From NCBI RefSeq assembly GCF_000426365.1, contig NZ_AUFF01000001.1, forward strand, positions 372,001 to 436,000: DNA of 64,000 nt. The letters are read 5' to 3'. This document shows positions 28,929 through 38,153 of the stretch, piece by piece; the stretch's first letter is position 1, and each line of letters begins with the position of its first letter. A program made the translations under genes and the position numbers. The stretch comes from Arenimonas composti TR7-09 = DSM 18010. Its GTDB lineage: Bacteria; Pseudomonadota; Gammaproteobacteria; Xanthomonadales; Xanthomonadaceae. The notes under the pieces are model-generated. The model did not search any database. It had not been told where the DNA came from and saw nothing but the letters and a program-made list of their open reading frames with translations.

Positions 28929-29033
28929 ATGCCGAACTCCCGCGCCGCCGTCGGTTTCCTGTCCTCCGCCTGGATGGCGGCGGGCATGACCTCGCGCGCG
29001 CGCCGACCGGAAGCCCACATCCACGCTGGGTAA
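28929..29033 (+). CDS. Putative arginine leader peptide (34 codons)
   Basis: A 34-residue frame from ATG 28929 to TAA 29031, too short for normal gene calling. Its end reads TSRARRPEAHIHAG: three Arg codons in four (CGC 28995, CGC 29001, CGA 29004), directly upstream of RNA segments able to form alternative hairpins, with the stop codon inside segment 2. No Shine-Dalgarno site is seen before 28929; internal ATGs at 28974 and 28986 could also start it. The next gene is argF'. I infer a leader peptide whose translation senses charged tRNA-Arg. Not proven. Confidence 0.55.
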   Translation: MPNSRAAVGFLSSAWMAAGMTSRARRPEAHIHAG

Positions 29034-29085
29034 CCGGACGCGTCCTGCCGTCTTCCGAAAGCCCAGCCCCGTGCTGGGCTTTTTC
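29011..29085 (+). terminator. Attenuator: terminator with competing antiterminator upstream of argF'
   Basis: Terminator: AAAGCCCAGC (29058-29067) / GCTGGGCTTT (29073-29082) with a 5-nt loop and U-run. Competing segments: GCTGGG at 29025-29030 can pair with CCCAGC 29062-29067 (antiterminator, extendable by CAC 29022-29024 to GTG 29071-29073), and GCCCA 29013-29017 can pair with TGGGT 29027-29031 (protector stem). The leader Arg codons end at 29006 and its stop is at 29031-29033, which places a stalled ribosome over segment 1 and a terminating ribosome over segment 2, the classic attenuation geometry. Confidence 0.65.
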
Positions 29086-29133
29086 GTTTCCGCACTCCGT
29101 CACCGCCATCCGAACCGTCACCAGGGGTCACCG

Positions 29134-30138
29134 ATGAAGCATTTCCTCAACACCCAGGACTGGACCCGCGCCGAACTCGACGCCGTGCTCGCCCAGGCGG
29201 CTGCGTTCAAGCGCGAAAAGCTGGGCGACCAGCTGAAGGGCCGGTCGATCGCCCTGGTGTTCTTCAACCCCTCGCTGCGCACGCGCACCAGCTTCGAGCT
29301 CGGCGCCTTCCAGCTCGGCGGCCACGCGGTGGTGCTGCAGCCGGGCAAGGACGCCTGGCCGATCGAGTTCAAGCCGGGCACGGTGATGGACGGCGAGGCC
29401 GAGGAGCACATCGCCGAGGTCGCGCGGGTGCTGTCGCGCTACGTCGACCTGATCGCGGTGCGCGCGTTCCCGAAGTTCCAGGACTGGTCGGTCGACCGCG
29501 AGGACAGCGTGCTGAAGTCGTTCGCGAAGTATTCGACGGTGCCGGTGATCAATCTCGAGACGATCACCCATCCCTGCCAGGAGCTGGCGCATGCGCTGGC
29601 GCTGCAGGAGCACTTCGGCACCCGGGACCTGCGCGGGAAGAAGTACGTGCTGACCTGGACGTATCACCCGAAGCCGCTGAACACCGCGGTCGCCAATTCG
29701 GCGCTGACGATCGCCACCCGCCTCGGCGCCGACGTGACCCTGCTGTGCCCGACGCCGGAATACGCGCTCGATCAGCGCTACCTCGGCTGGGCGAAGGACA
29801 ACGTCGCGGAGTCCGGCGGCAGCTTCCGCATCAGCCACGACGTCGAGGAGGCCTACCGCGGCGCCCACGTGGTCTACGCCAAGAGCTGGGGCGCGATCCC
29901 GTATTTCGGCCGCTGGGAACAGGAGAAGCCGATCCGCGACGCCCATAAGCACTTCATCGTCGACGAGGCCAAGATGGCGCTGACCGACAACGGCGTGTTC
30001 AGCCACTGCCTGCCGCTGCGCCGCAACGTCAAGGCCACCGATGCGGTGATGGATTCGCCGGCCTGCATCGCGATCGAGGAAGCCGAGAACCGGCTGCATG
30101 TGCAGAAGGCGGTGATGGCGGCGTTGGTCGGGCGGTGA
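29134..30138 (+). CDS. argF': N-acetylornithine carbamoyltransferase (AOTCase)
   Basis: 334 residues from ATG 29134 (MKHFLNTQDWT; AGGGG upstream). Makes N-acetylcitrulline from N-acetylornithine and carbamoyl phosphate. Carbamoyl-phosphate site FFNPSLRTRTSFE (about 45-57; ordinary OTCases have STRTR), THPCQELAHAL (about 147), and HCLPLRRNVKATDAV (about 293) in the acetylornithine-type form. First structural gene of the arg cluster, behind the attenuator. A REP-derived tandem array separates it from argG. Confidence 0.95.
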   Translation: MKHFLNTQDWTRAELDAVLAQAAAFKREKLGDQLKGRSIALVFFNPSLRTRTSFELGAFQLGGHAVVLQPGKDAWPIEFKPGTVMDGEAEEHIAEVARVLSRYVDLIAVRAFPKFQDWSVDREDSVLKSFAKYSTVPVINLETITHPCQELAHALALQEHFGTRDLRGKKYVLTWTYHPKPLNTAVANSALTIATRLGADVTLLCPTPEYALDQRYLGWAKDNVAESGGSFRISHDVEEAYRGAHVVYAKSWGAIPYFGRWEQEKPIRDAHKHFIVDEAKMALTDNGVFSHCLPLRRNVKATDAVMDSPACIAIEEAENRLHVQKAVMAALVGR

Positions 30139-30160
30139 GTGCGCGCGTCCGGGCATTCGA

Positions 30161-30278
30161 AGAAAAGCATTGCGGCTGAGGCCGCGGAAGAGAAAAGCAT
30201 CGCGGCTGCGCCGCGGAGAGAAAAGCATCGCGGCTGCGCCGCGGAGAGAAAAGCATCGCGGCTGAAGCCGCTCCTACA
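30161..30278 (+). repeat. Tandem REP-derived array between argF' and argG
   Basis: Four copies of AGAAAAGCATCGCGGCTGCG-type units start at 30161, 30191, 30219 and 30247 (period 28-30 bases). The last carries the complete REP sequence GCATCGCGGCTGAAGCCGCTCCTACA (30253-30278, reverse orientation). Each unit has a GCGGC/GCCGC palindrome, so the arg transcript will contain several small hairpins before argG. Confidence 0.8.
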
Positions 30279-30304
30279 GGCATTTGGGAACCAGGGATTC
30301 GTCC

Positions 30305-31522
30305 ATGTCCTCCACGACTTCGAAAGACATCGTCCTCGCCTTTTCCGGCGGCCTCGACACCAGCTTCTGCATTCCGTGGCTGAAGGAGCGCGGCTGGGCG
30401 GTGCATACCGTGTTCGCCGATACCGGGGGTGTCGACGCCGATGAGCGCGCCTATATCGAGTCGCGCGCGGCCGAGCTGGGGGCTGCCAGCCATGTCACCG
30501 TCGATGGCGGCCCCGCGATCTGGGCCGGCTTCGTGAAACCCTTCGTGATGGCCGGTGAGGGCTATCAGGGCCAGTACCCGCTGCTGGTCTCCGATCGCTA
30601 CCTGATCGTCGACGCCGCGCTGAAGCGTGCCGCCGAGCTCGGCACCAATGCGATCGCGCACGGCTGCACCGGCATGGGCAACGACCAGGTGCGTTTCGAT
30701 CTGGCGGTGAAGGCCGCCGGCGACTACCGCATCGTCGCGCCCATCCGCGAGATCCAGAAGGAGCACACCCAGACCCGTGCCTACGAGCAGGCGTATCTGG
30801 AGGAGCGCGGATTCGAGGTGCGCGCGAAGCAGAAGAGCTACACGATCAACGAGAACCTGCTCGGCGTGACCCTGTCCGGCGGCGAGATCGATCGCTGGGA
30901 AGCGCCGGGCGAAGGCGCCCGCGGCTGGTGCCGGCCGCGCGCCGAATGGCCGGCGCAGGCGCTGGAGGTGACGCTCCGTTTCGCGCAGGGTGAAGCGGTC
31001 GCGCTCGACGGCGAGGCGATGGACGGCGCCGCGCTGCTGGCGAAGCTCAACGGCCTGTTCGGTGCCTACGGCGTCGGCCGCGGCCTGTACACCGGCGACA
31101 CCACGATCGGCCTGAAGGGCCGCATCATCTTCGAGGCCCCCGGCCTCACCGCACTGCTCGCCGCCCACCGCGCGCTCGAGGAGGCGGTGCTCAGCAAGCA
31201 GCAGAACCGCTTCAAGCCCGAGGTCGCCCGCAAGTGGGTCGAACTGGTCTACGAAGGCTTCTACAACGACCCGCTGAAGACCGACCTCGAGGCCTTCCTG
31301 CGCTCCAGCCAGGCCTGCGTCAACGGCGAGGTCGTGCTGCGAACGGAAGGCGGCAAGGTCGACGCGGTCGCGGTCCGCTCGCCGCACCTGCTGCACGCCA
31401 AGGGTGCGACCTATGCGCAGTCGGCCGACTGGGGCGTCGAGGAGGCCGAGGGCTTCATCCGCCTGTTCGGCATGAGCAGCACGCTGTGGGCGGAAGTGAA
31501 CCGGGGCGGCGGCCGTGGCTGA
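30305..31522 (+). CDS. argG: Argininosuccinate synthase
   Basis: 405 residues from ATG 30305 ([20 protein letters not shown]). Joins citrulline and aspartate with ATP. PP-loop SGGLDTS at 14-20, [14 protein letters not shown] (about 118), [17 protein letters not shown] and a C-terminal oligomerisation helix. It follows argF' after about 165 bases containing REP repeats and overlaps argE' by 8 bases. Confidence 0.96.
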   Translation: MSSTTSKDIVLAFSGGLDTSFCIPWLKERGWAVHTVFADTGGVDADERAYIESRAAELGAASHVTVDGGPAIWAGFVKPFVMAGEGYQGQYPLLVSDRYLIVDAALKRAAELGTNAIAHGCTGMGNDQVRFDLAVKAAGDYRIVAPIREIQKEHTQTRAYEQAYLEERGFEVRAKQKSYTINENLLGVTLSGGEIDRWEAPGEGARGWCRPRAEWPAQALEVTLRFAQGEAVALDGEAMDGAALLAKLNGLFGAYGVGRGLYTGDTTIGLKGRIIFEAPGLTALLAAHRALEEAVLSKQQNRFKPEVARKWVELVYEGFYNDPLKTDLEAFLRSSQACVNGEVVLRTEGGKVDAVAVRSPHLLHAKGATYAQSADWGVEEAEGFIRLFGMSSTLWAEVNRGGGRG

Positions 31523-32606
31523 GTTGCTCGCCGACACCCTGCGCCATCTCGAGGCGCTGGTCGGCTTCGACACCCGCAATCCGCCGCGCGACATCGGCAC
31601 CGGCGGCATCTTCGACTACCTGCGCGGGCAACTGGCGGACTTCCGCATCGTGGTGATCGACCACGGCGCCGGCGCGGTGTCGATGCTCGCCGTGCGCGGC
31701 GCGCCGACACGGCTGTTCAACGTGCATCTGGACACGGTGCCGTCGTCGCCGGCCTGGAGCGCCGATCCGCTGCGCCTGCGCGTCACCGGAGACCGGGCGA
31801 TCGGCCTCGGCGCCTGCGACATCAAGGGCGCGGCCGCCGGCCTGGTCGCCGCCGCGCAGGCGGGGAAGGGCGACGCCGCGTTCCTGTTCAGCACCGACGA
31901 GGAGGCCAACGATGCCCGCTGCATCGCCGCCTTCCTCGCCCGTGACCACGGTTTCCGCGAGGTGATCGTCGCCGAACCGACGAACTGCGAGGCCGTGCTC
32001 GCCCACCGCGGCATCAGTTCGGTGCGCCTGGCCTTCAAGGGCAGCGCCGGCCATGCCAGCAATGCCGACGCGCGCAAGGCCAGCGCCGTGCATGCGGCGA
32101 TGCGCTGGGGCAGTGCCGCGCTCGACGCGGTCGCGGCGATGGATCATCTGCGCTTCGGTGGCCTGACCGGGCTGCGCTTCAACATCGGCCGCATCGAAGG
32201 CGGCATCAAGGCGAACATGATCGCGCCCGCCGCCGAATTGCGCTTCGGTTTCCGGCCGCTGCCGTCGATGGCGCCGGAGGAGCTGCATGCGCGCTTCGCC
32301 GCGCTGGTGCCGGAAGGCGCGCTCGAGGCCTACGAGGAAACCTTCCGTGGCCCCTCGCTGCCGGCCGGCGATGTCGCCGCCGCCGAAGCGCGCCGCCTGC
32401 AGGCGCGCGACCTCGCCGACGAACTCCGCCTGCCGGTCGGCAACGCCGTCGACTTCTGGACCGAAGCCTCGCTGTTCTCCGCCGCCGGCCTGACCGCCCT
32501 CGTGTTCGGTCCCGGCGACATCGCCCAGGCCCACAGCGCCGACGAATGGGTCGCCCTCGACCAGCTCGCCGCCGCCACCGCCCACTACCAGCGCCTCCTC
32601 GCATGA
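31515..32606 (+). CDS. argE': N-acetylcitrulline deacetylase
   Basis: 363 residues from GTG 31515, inside the argG stop. M20-family zinc hydrolase: NVHLDTVPS (about 70), [14 protein letters not shown] (about 98), STDEEAND (catalytic Glu, about 126) and [10 protein letters not shown] (dimerisation domain). In this pathway acetylcitrulline rather than acetylornithine is deacetylated, consistent with AOTCase in the same cluster. Length is shorter than E. coli ArgE, as in xanthomonads. Confidence 0.92.
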   Translation: MAELLADTLRHLEALVGFDTRNPPRDIGTGGIFDYLRGQLADFRIVVIDHGAGAVSMLAVRGAPTRLFNVHLDTVPSSPAWSADPLRLRVTGDRAIGLGACDIKGAAAGLVAAAQAGKGDAAFLFSTDEEANDARCIAAFLARDHGFREVIVAEPTNCEAVLAHRGISSVRLAFKGSAGHASNADARKASAVHAAMRWGSAALDAVAAMDHLRFGGLTGLRFNIGRIEGGIKANMIAPAAELRFGFRPLPSMAPEELHARFAALVPEGALEAYEETFRGPSLPAGDVAAAEARRLQARDLADELRLPVGNAVDFWTEASLFSAAGLTALVFGPGDIAQAHSADEWVALDQLAAATAHYQRLLA

Positions 32607-33910
32607 ACGCCACCCGCAGCACCATCGTCCGCCTGCTGTCGAACATCGGCAGCGCCAAGGAACTGCAGCAGTACCTGAAGCGCTTCTCGCGCCTGGACGC
32701 GGCGCGCTTCGCCGTGGTCAAGGTCGGCGGTGCGATCCTGCGCGACGACCTCGAGGCGCTGGTGTCCTCGCTGTCCTTCCTGCAGCAGGTCGGCCTGACG
32801 CCGATCGTGATCCATGGCGCCGGCCCGCAGCTCGACGCGCGCATGGCCGAGGCCGGCATCGTCAAGCGCGTCGTCGACGGCCTGCGCGTCACCGACGCGG
32901 CGGCGCTGAAGATCGTGCGCGAGGTCTCGCAGCAGCAGAACCTGCGCCTGGTCGAGGCCCTGCAGGCCCAGGGTGTGCGCGCGACCTCGGTGATCACCGG
33001 CGTATTCGAGTGCGATCTGCTCGACGCCGAACGCTTCGGCCTCGTCGGCAAGGTCGGGCGGGTGCAGACGGGCAGCATCCGCGCGGCGCTTTCGGTCGGC
33101 TCGATCCCGGTGATCGCCTCGCTCGGCGAGACCGGAGGCGGGCAGATCGTCAACGTCAATGCCGACTTCGCCGCCAACGAGCTGGTCAAGGAACTGCAGC
33201 CCTACAAGATCGTCTTCCTGACCGGCACCGGCGGCCTGCTCGACGGCGGGGGCGAGATCATCGACTCGATCAACCTCAGCACCGAATACGAGGCGCTGAT
33301 GGCGCAGCCCTGGCTGCATTCGGGCATGAAGCTCAAGCTCGAACAGATCCACGATCTGCTGATGCAGCTGCCGCCCTCGAGCTCGGTGTCGATCACCCGC
33401 CCGGACAACCTCGCGAAGGAGCTGTTCACCCACCGCGGTTCCGGCACCCTGGTCCGCCGCGGCGAGCAGGTGCGGGTCGCCAGTGCTTGGGAGGAGATGG
33501 ACCTGGCGCGGCTGCGCCGGCTGATCGAATCCGGCTTTGGGCGCAGCCTGGCCGCCGACTATTTCGAAAAGACGCCGCTCCACCGCGCCTATGTCAGCGA
33601 GCACTATCGCGCCGCGCTGATCATCACGCTCGAGAACGGCATCCCGCATCTCGACAAGTTCGCGGTCAGCGACGATGCCCAGGGCGAGGGCCTCGGCCGC
33701 GCCGCCTGGCAGGTGATGCGGGCGCGCACACCGCAGCTGTTCTGGCGCGCGCGCCGCGGCAACCCGGTCAACGACTTCTACGTCGAGGAAGCCGACGGCT
33801 GCCTCAAGGGCGAGCGCTGGAATGTGTTCTGGTACGGCCTCGTCGACTGGGATTCGATACGCTTCGCCGTCGATCACTGTCGCGCCCGGCCGGCGACCCT
33901 GAAGGGCTGA
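32603..33910 (+). CDS. argB: Bifunctional N-acetylglutamate synthase/kinase
   Basis: 435 residues from ATG 32603 (ATGA overlap with argE'). N-terminal amino-acid kinase domain (about 35-285: [39 protein letters not shown]) fused to a C-terminal GNAT-type N-acetyltransferase domain (about 290-435: [32 protein letters not shown]). This NAGS-K fusion does the first two steps of arginine synthesis and resembles the vertebrate NAGS layout. Probably the target of arginine feedback. It explains the absence of argA/argJ here. Confidence 0.95.
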   Translation: MNATRSTIVRLLSNIGSAKELQQYLKRFSRLDAARFAVVKVGGAILRDDLEALVSSLSFLQQVGLTPIVIHGAGPQLDARMAEAGIVKRVVDGLRVTDAAALKIVREVSQQQNLRLVEALQAQGVRATSVITGVFECDLLDAERFGLVGKVGRVQTGSIRAALSVGSIPVIASLGETGGGQIVNVNADFAANELVKELQPYKIVFLTGTGGLLDGGGEIIDSINLSTEYEALMAQPWLHSGMKLKLEQIHDLLMQLPPSSSVSITRPDNLAKELFTHRGSGTLVRRGEQVRVASAWEEMDLARLRRLIESGFGRSLAADYFEKTPLHRAYVSEHYRAALIITLENGIPHLDKFAVSDDAQGEGLGRAAWQVMRARTPQLFWRARRGNPVNDFYVEEADGCLKGERWNVFWYGLVDWDSIRFAVDHCRARPATLKG

Positions 33911-33911
33911 C

Positions 33912-34520
33912 ATGCGCAACAACCTGCACTGGAGCATTCCGCCGATCCTGCAAGGCACGCACGTGCAGCTCGAGCCGTTGCAGCGCGAGCATGCCGACGC
34001 ATTGCTGGAGGCGGCGTCCGACGGCGAGCTGTGGAACCTCTGGTACACCGCGGTGCCCGGCCCGGAGACCGTGCGCAGCTATGTCGGCAAGGCGCTGACC
34101 GACCGCGAGGCCGGCACGGCGATGCCCTTCCTCGTGCGCGACCGCAACGGCGCCCCGGTCGGCAGTACCCGCTTCTTCCGCATGGATCCGGACATTCCGT
34201 CGCTGGAGCTCGGCTATACCTGGTATTCGCAGCGGGTGCAGCGCACCGCGCTGAACACCGAGGCCAAGCGGCTGCTGCTCGGCCACGCGTTCGACCAGAT
34301 GGCCTGCACCGTCGTCGAACTGCGCACCCACCGCTTCAACCAGCGCTCGCGACGGGCGATCGAACGCCTCGGCGCCCACTGCGACGGCATCCTGCGCCGG
34401 AACATGCGCATGCCCGACGGCCACCTGCGCGACACCGTCGTCTATTCGATCCTCGACGTGGAGTGGCCCGATGTGCGCCGCAACCTCGATTTCCGCCTCG
34501 AACACGGGAGCAGCCCATGA
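33912..34520 (+). CDS. GNAT N-acetyltransferase (RimJ/RimL type)
   Basis: 202 residues. Acetyl-CoA-dependent acyltransferase fold: [55 protein letters not shown] and [23 protein letters not shown]. It lies one base after argB and overlaps argC, so it is part of the arg operon. The substrate is unknown; a side role in arginine metabolism or protein N-terminal acetylation is possible. Its place inside xanthomonad arg clusters appears conserved. Confidence 0.85.
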   Translation: MRNNLHWSIPPILQGTHVQLEPLQREHADALLEAASDGELWNLWYTAVPGPETVRSYVGKALTDREAGTAMPFLVRDRNGAPVGSTRFFRMDPDIPSLELGYTWYSQRVQRTALNTEAKRLLLGHAFDQMACTVVELRTHRFNQRSRRAIERLGAHCDGILRRNMRMPDGHLRDTVVYSILDVEWPDVRRNLDFRLEHGSSP

Positions 34521-35482
34521 ACACGCGCCCGAGGATCGGCCTGGTCGGCGCCCGTGGCCATGTCGGCGGCGAGCTGATCCGCCTGATCGCCGCCCATCCG
34601 CAGTTCGAACTCGCCTTCGTGTCCTCGCGCGAACGTGCGGGCAGGGCGCTGCGGGAGTTCGAACCGGCCTTCGCCGGAGACCTGCGCTACGTGAACCTGG
34701 ACGCGGCCGCCGCGGCCGGGCAGGGCGCCGACGCGATCGTGCTGGCGCTGCCGAACGGCCTCGCCGCGCCCTTCGTCGCCGCGCTGGATGCGATGGCGCC
34801 GCAGACCGTCGTCGTCGACCTGTCCGCCGACTACCGCTTCGACGCCGCGTGGTACTACGGCCTGCCTGAACTCACGCGTGCCCGCGCCGCCGGTGCCCGC
34901 CGGATCAGCAATCCGGGCTGCTATGCGACCGCGATGCAGCTGGCGATCGCGCCGCTGTGCGATGCGCTGGCGGCGCCGCCGCAGTGCTTCGGCGTTTCCG
35001 GCTATTCCGGCGCCGGCACCACGCCCTCGGACCGTAACGACCCGGAGAAGCTGCGCGACAACCTGATGCCGTATTCGCTGTCCGGGCATGTGCACGAGCG
35101 CGAGGTCGGCCACCAGCTCGGGCAGCCGATCCAGTTCATGCCGCACGTCGCCGGCTGGTTCCGCGGCATCATGGTCACCGTGAACCTGCACCTCGCCCGC
35201 GCCTTCGGTGCCGACGAGCTGCGCGCGCGCTACGAAGGCCACTATCGCGACGAACCGCTGGTACGGGTGCTCGCCAGCGCGCCCTGGGTCAGCCGCATCG
35301 CCGCCCGCCACCACGTCGAGATCGGCGGCTTCACGCTCGCCGACGGCGGCCGCCGTGCGGTGGCGGTGGCGACCATCGACAACCTGCTGAAGGGCGCCGC
35401 GTCCCAGGCGCTGCAGAACCTCAACCTCGCCTTCGGTTTCGCCGAGACCCTGGGCATCCCGCTGGAACGGAGCGACGCATGA
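34517..35482 (+). CDS. argC: N-acetyl-gamma-glutamyl-phosphate reductase
   Basis: 321 residues from ATG 34517 (ATGA overlap). NADPH-dependent reduction of acetylglutamyl phosphate. [14 protein letters not shown] (nucleotide binding, residues 10-23), SADYRFD, and the active-site Cys in [13 protein letters not shown] (about residue 134), then [10 protein letters not shown] and [10 protein letters not shown]. Coupled to argH by a 4-base overlap. Confidence 0.95.
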   Translation: MNTRPRIGLVGARGHVGGELIRLIAAHPQFELAFVSSRERAGRALREFEPAFAGDLRYVNLDAAAAAGQGADAIVLALPNGLAAPFVAALDAMAPQTVVVDLSADYRFDAAWYYGLPELTRARAAGARRISNPGCYATAMQLAIAPLCDALAAPPQCFGVSGYSGAGTTPSDRNDPEKLRDNLMPYSLSGHVHEREVGHQLGQPIQFMPHVAGWFRGIMVTVNLHLARAFGADELRARYEGHYRDEPLVRVLASAPWVSRIAARHHVEIGGFTLADGGRRAVAVATIDNLLKGAASQALQNLNLAFGFAETLGIPLERSDA

Positions 35483-36771
35483 GCGAGTTGCTGTGGCAGA
35501 AAGAAGGGGTCGCGGTCGATGCGCGCATCCAGGCGTTCCTCGCCGGCGACGACGTGCTGCTCGACCGCGAGTTCATCGCCCACGACATCGTCGCCAGCGC
35601 CGCGCACGCGCGCGGCCTCGTGCGCATCGGCCTGCTGACGGCGGACGAGGGCGAGGCGATCTGCCGCGAACTCGACGTGCTCGCCGCCGACCTGGCCAGC
35701 GGCGCCTTCGTGCTCGACGCGCGCTACGAGGACTGCCATTCGGCGATCGAGGCACGCCTGGTCGAGCGCCTCGGCGACACCGGCCGCAAGGTGCATACCG
35801 GCCGCAGCCGCAACGACCAGATCCTGGTCGCGACCCGGCTGTGGCTGAAGGCGAAGCTGGCGACGCTGCGGGCGCTGTGCATCGAGTGCGCGCAGATCGT
35901 GCTCGCGCGCGCCGCCGACGAACGCCAGCCGCTGCCGGGCTATACCCACCTGCAGCGCGCGGTCGTGTCCTCGACGACGATGTGGTGGGCCGGCTTCGCC
36001 GAAGCCTTCATCGACGACGCCGTGCGCGCCGGGCAGGCGCTGGACTGGATCGACGCCAATCCGCTCGGCACCGCCGCCGGCTACGGCGTGAACCTCGCGC
36101 TCGACCGCGAATTCACCACCGCCGAACTCGGTTTCGCCCGCATGCAGGTGTCGCCGATCTATGCGCAGCTGTCGCGCGGCAAGTTCGAACTGGCGGCGAT
36201 CGAAGCGCTGGCGGCGGCCACCGGCGACCTGCGCCGGCTGGCCTGGGACCTGAGCCTGTTCACGACCGGCGAGTTCGCCTTCGTCGCGCTGCCGGCGCAG
36301 TACACCACCGGTTCCTCGATCATGCCGAACAAGCGCAATCCCGACCTCGTCGAGCTGATGCGCGCCACCCATGCCAGCGTCGCCGCGGCGCGCACCGAGA
36401 TCGAGCAGCTGCTGTCGTTGCCCTCCGGCTACCACCGCGACCTGCAGTACACCAAGGGCGCGCTGGTGCATGCCTTCGGTCGCGGTCTCGGCGCGCTGGA
36501 ACTGCTGCCGGGCCTGCTGCGCGGCCTGCAGTGGCGGCCACAAGCCATTGCCGCGGCCTTCGACGACGGCATGTACGCCACCGACCGCGCGATCGAGCTC
36601 GCCGTCGCCGGCGTGCCGTTCCGCGACGCCTACAGGCAGGCGGCGGCGGATCCGCTGCCGGCGGCCGGTGCCGACCCGACGGCCAGCCTCGCCGCGCGGG
36701 TGTCACCGGGCGGGGATGCGGCGCCGGGTCTGGAAATCCTGGCGGCGCGCCTGCAGGCGCTGAAGGCCTAG
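35479..36771 (+). CDS. argH: Argininosuccinate lyase
   Basis: 430 residues. Final step to arginine and fumarate. Fumarase/aspartase superfamily: HTGRSRNDQ (about 107), [12 protein letters not shown] variant (GYTHLQRA, about 154), and signature [12 protein letters not shown] (about 275-286). End of the arg cluster, followed by convergent membrane-protein genes. argD is not in the window. Confidence 0.95.
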   Translation: MSELLWQKEGVAVDARIQAFLAGDDVLLDREFIAHDIVASAAHARGLVRIGLLTADEGEAICRELDVLAADLASGAFVLDARYEDCHSAIEARLVERLGDTGRKVHTGRSRNDQILVATRLWLKAKLATLRALCIECAQIVLARAADERQPLPGYTHLQRAVVSSTTMWWAGFAEAFIDDAVRAGQALDWIDANPLGTAAGYGVNLALDREFTTAELGFARMQVSPIYAQLSRGKFELAAIEALAAATGDLRRLAWDLSLFTTGEFAFVALPAQYTTGSSIMPNKRNPDLVELMRATHASVAAARTEIEQLLSLPSGYHRDLQYTKGALVHAFGRGLGALELLPGLLRGLQWRPQAIAAAFDDGMYATDRAIELAVAGVPFRDAYRQAAADPLPAAGADPTASLAARVSPGGDAAPGLEILAARLQALKA

Positions 36772-36792
36772 CGCCGGCGATCCACCACGGCC

Positions 36793-38148
36793 TCAGCCGC
36801 CCGGCTGCCGCAGCACCCGCAGCGCCATTCCGAGCACCAGCAGGCCGGCCGCCGCCAGCACCGCCCACAGCGCCCAGCGCCGGTATTCCGGGCCGCGGTC
36901 GGGCTGCAGCGCGAGATCGCCGGCCGCTTCGTGGCCTTCGCCGATCGCCGCCAGCGGTGGCTCCCAGCCGGCCGGGCGGTTGGCGGTCGCCGCGCCCAGC
37001 GCCGCCTGCACCGGATAGTCCGGGCGCACGGCGCGGACGCTGCCGGCGTGCAGCGCGTAGGGCGCCGGCGGCTGCGCGAGCAGCACGAAACGGTCCGGGC
37101 GCCAGCTCAGGCGCAGGGTCGGCGGCTGCGCCAGTGCCGGTGTCGTGCGTACCTGCCAGTGGCGGTCGCGGCGCACCGCGATTTCGCCCGGCAACTGCCG
37201 CACCTCGTCGTCGCCGCTGCCGATCCGGAAGACGGTGCCGTCGGCAAGGTGGCGCCAGCGGGTGTCGCTGCCGTCGTCGGCGCGGGTCTCGAGGTGCACG
37301 GCGGCGACGGTGTTCGTCGCCGCCGGCAGCAGGTCCCAGGCCTCGACCGGCAGCGGTCCCGGCAGGCGATAGCGGAAGGTGCCGGCCTCGCCGGCCACGG
37401 CTTCGCCTTCGATCAGCAGTTCGCGCCGGCCGCTGCGCACGTGTTCGACGTGTTCGCGCTCGCTCTCGATCCGCGCCAGTGCCGGCCAGTCGCCGCCGTT
37501 CGCGAGTGCGAGGCGGAGATAGCGCTGCCGCGACGGCGCGAAATCCAGGCGCAGACGCTCGATCGCCAGGCCGCCATCCTGCAGCGACACCAGCGCGAGC
37601 CCGCTCGCGAGCGTGCGCCAGCCCGCGAGGTCGTCACTCTCGAGCACCGTCACCCGCAGGTTCACCGGGCCGTCGACGTCGTCGCCCAGCGACAGCTGCA
37701 GCGCCGACACCGACGGCGGCTCGTCGCCGAGGTCGACCAGCAGGTCCGGCGCCGGCGCGTCGGCCACCGCGGCGCGGCTGTCGAGCTGCAGGTCGCGCAG
37801 GGTGCCGTCGGCATCGCGCTGCAGGCGCAGCGAGAACTGCTCCTCGCCGCCGCGCGCCGGGGCCACCGGCACGCGCATCCAGCGCAGTGCCGCGCGTTGA
37901 CTCCCGCGCCGGGTCGCCGCGGCCAGCGGCGCGAACGGCACCGCCTGGCCGTCGGCATTGAACACCACGAGATCGCGCAGGTCGTCGCGGGCGAGGCGGG
38001 CATAGACCGCGTCGTCGAGTTCGACCACGTGCACACCGTCGTCGCCCGGTGTCTGCAGCGGCCAGGCCCAGGCGAAGTCGTCGGGCGTCTGCGCGCCGGC
38101 GCTGCCGGCGAGCGCGGCGAGCAGCGGCAGGAATACGAGGGATCGCAT
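36793..38148 (-). CDS. DUF3999 family protein
   Basis: 451 residues from ATG 38148. Signal peptide about 1-20 (ending GSAGAQ), a large beta-rich periplasmic part with several sandwich-like segments (about 25-400), and one C-terminal transmembrane helix (WALWAVLAAAGLLVLGMAL). Function unknown. It starts 5 bases after the DUF2339 gene; DUF2339-DUF3999 is a recurrent pair, suggesting one membrane complex. Confidence 0.85.
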   Translation of the reverse strand: MRSLVFLPLLAALAGSAGAQTPDDFAWAWPLQTPGDDGVHVVELDDAVYARLARDDLRDLVVFNADGQAVPFAPLAAATRRGSQRAALRWMRVPVAPARGGEEQFSLRLQRDADGTLRDLQLDSRAAVADAPAPDLLVDLGDEPPSVSALQLSLGDDVDGPVNLRVTVLESDDLAGWRTLASGLALVSLQDGGLAIERLRLDFAPSRQRYLRLALANGGDWPALARIESEREHVEHVRSGRRELLIEGEAVAGEAGTFRYRLPGPLPVEAWDLLPAATNTVAAVHLETRADDGSDTRWRHLADGTVFRIGSGDDEVRQLPGEIAVRRDRHWQVRTTPALAQPPTLRLSWRPDRFVLLAQPPAPYALHAGSVRAVRPDYPVQAALGAATANRPAGWEPPLAAIGEGHEAAGDLALQPDRGPEYRRWALWAVLAAAGLLVLGMALRVLRQPGG

Positions 38149-38153
38149 GCGGT

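Noticed and set aside
30161..30278. CRISPR array
   Set aside because: Units are back to back with no unique spacers and contain REP palindromes; no cas genes.
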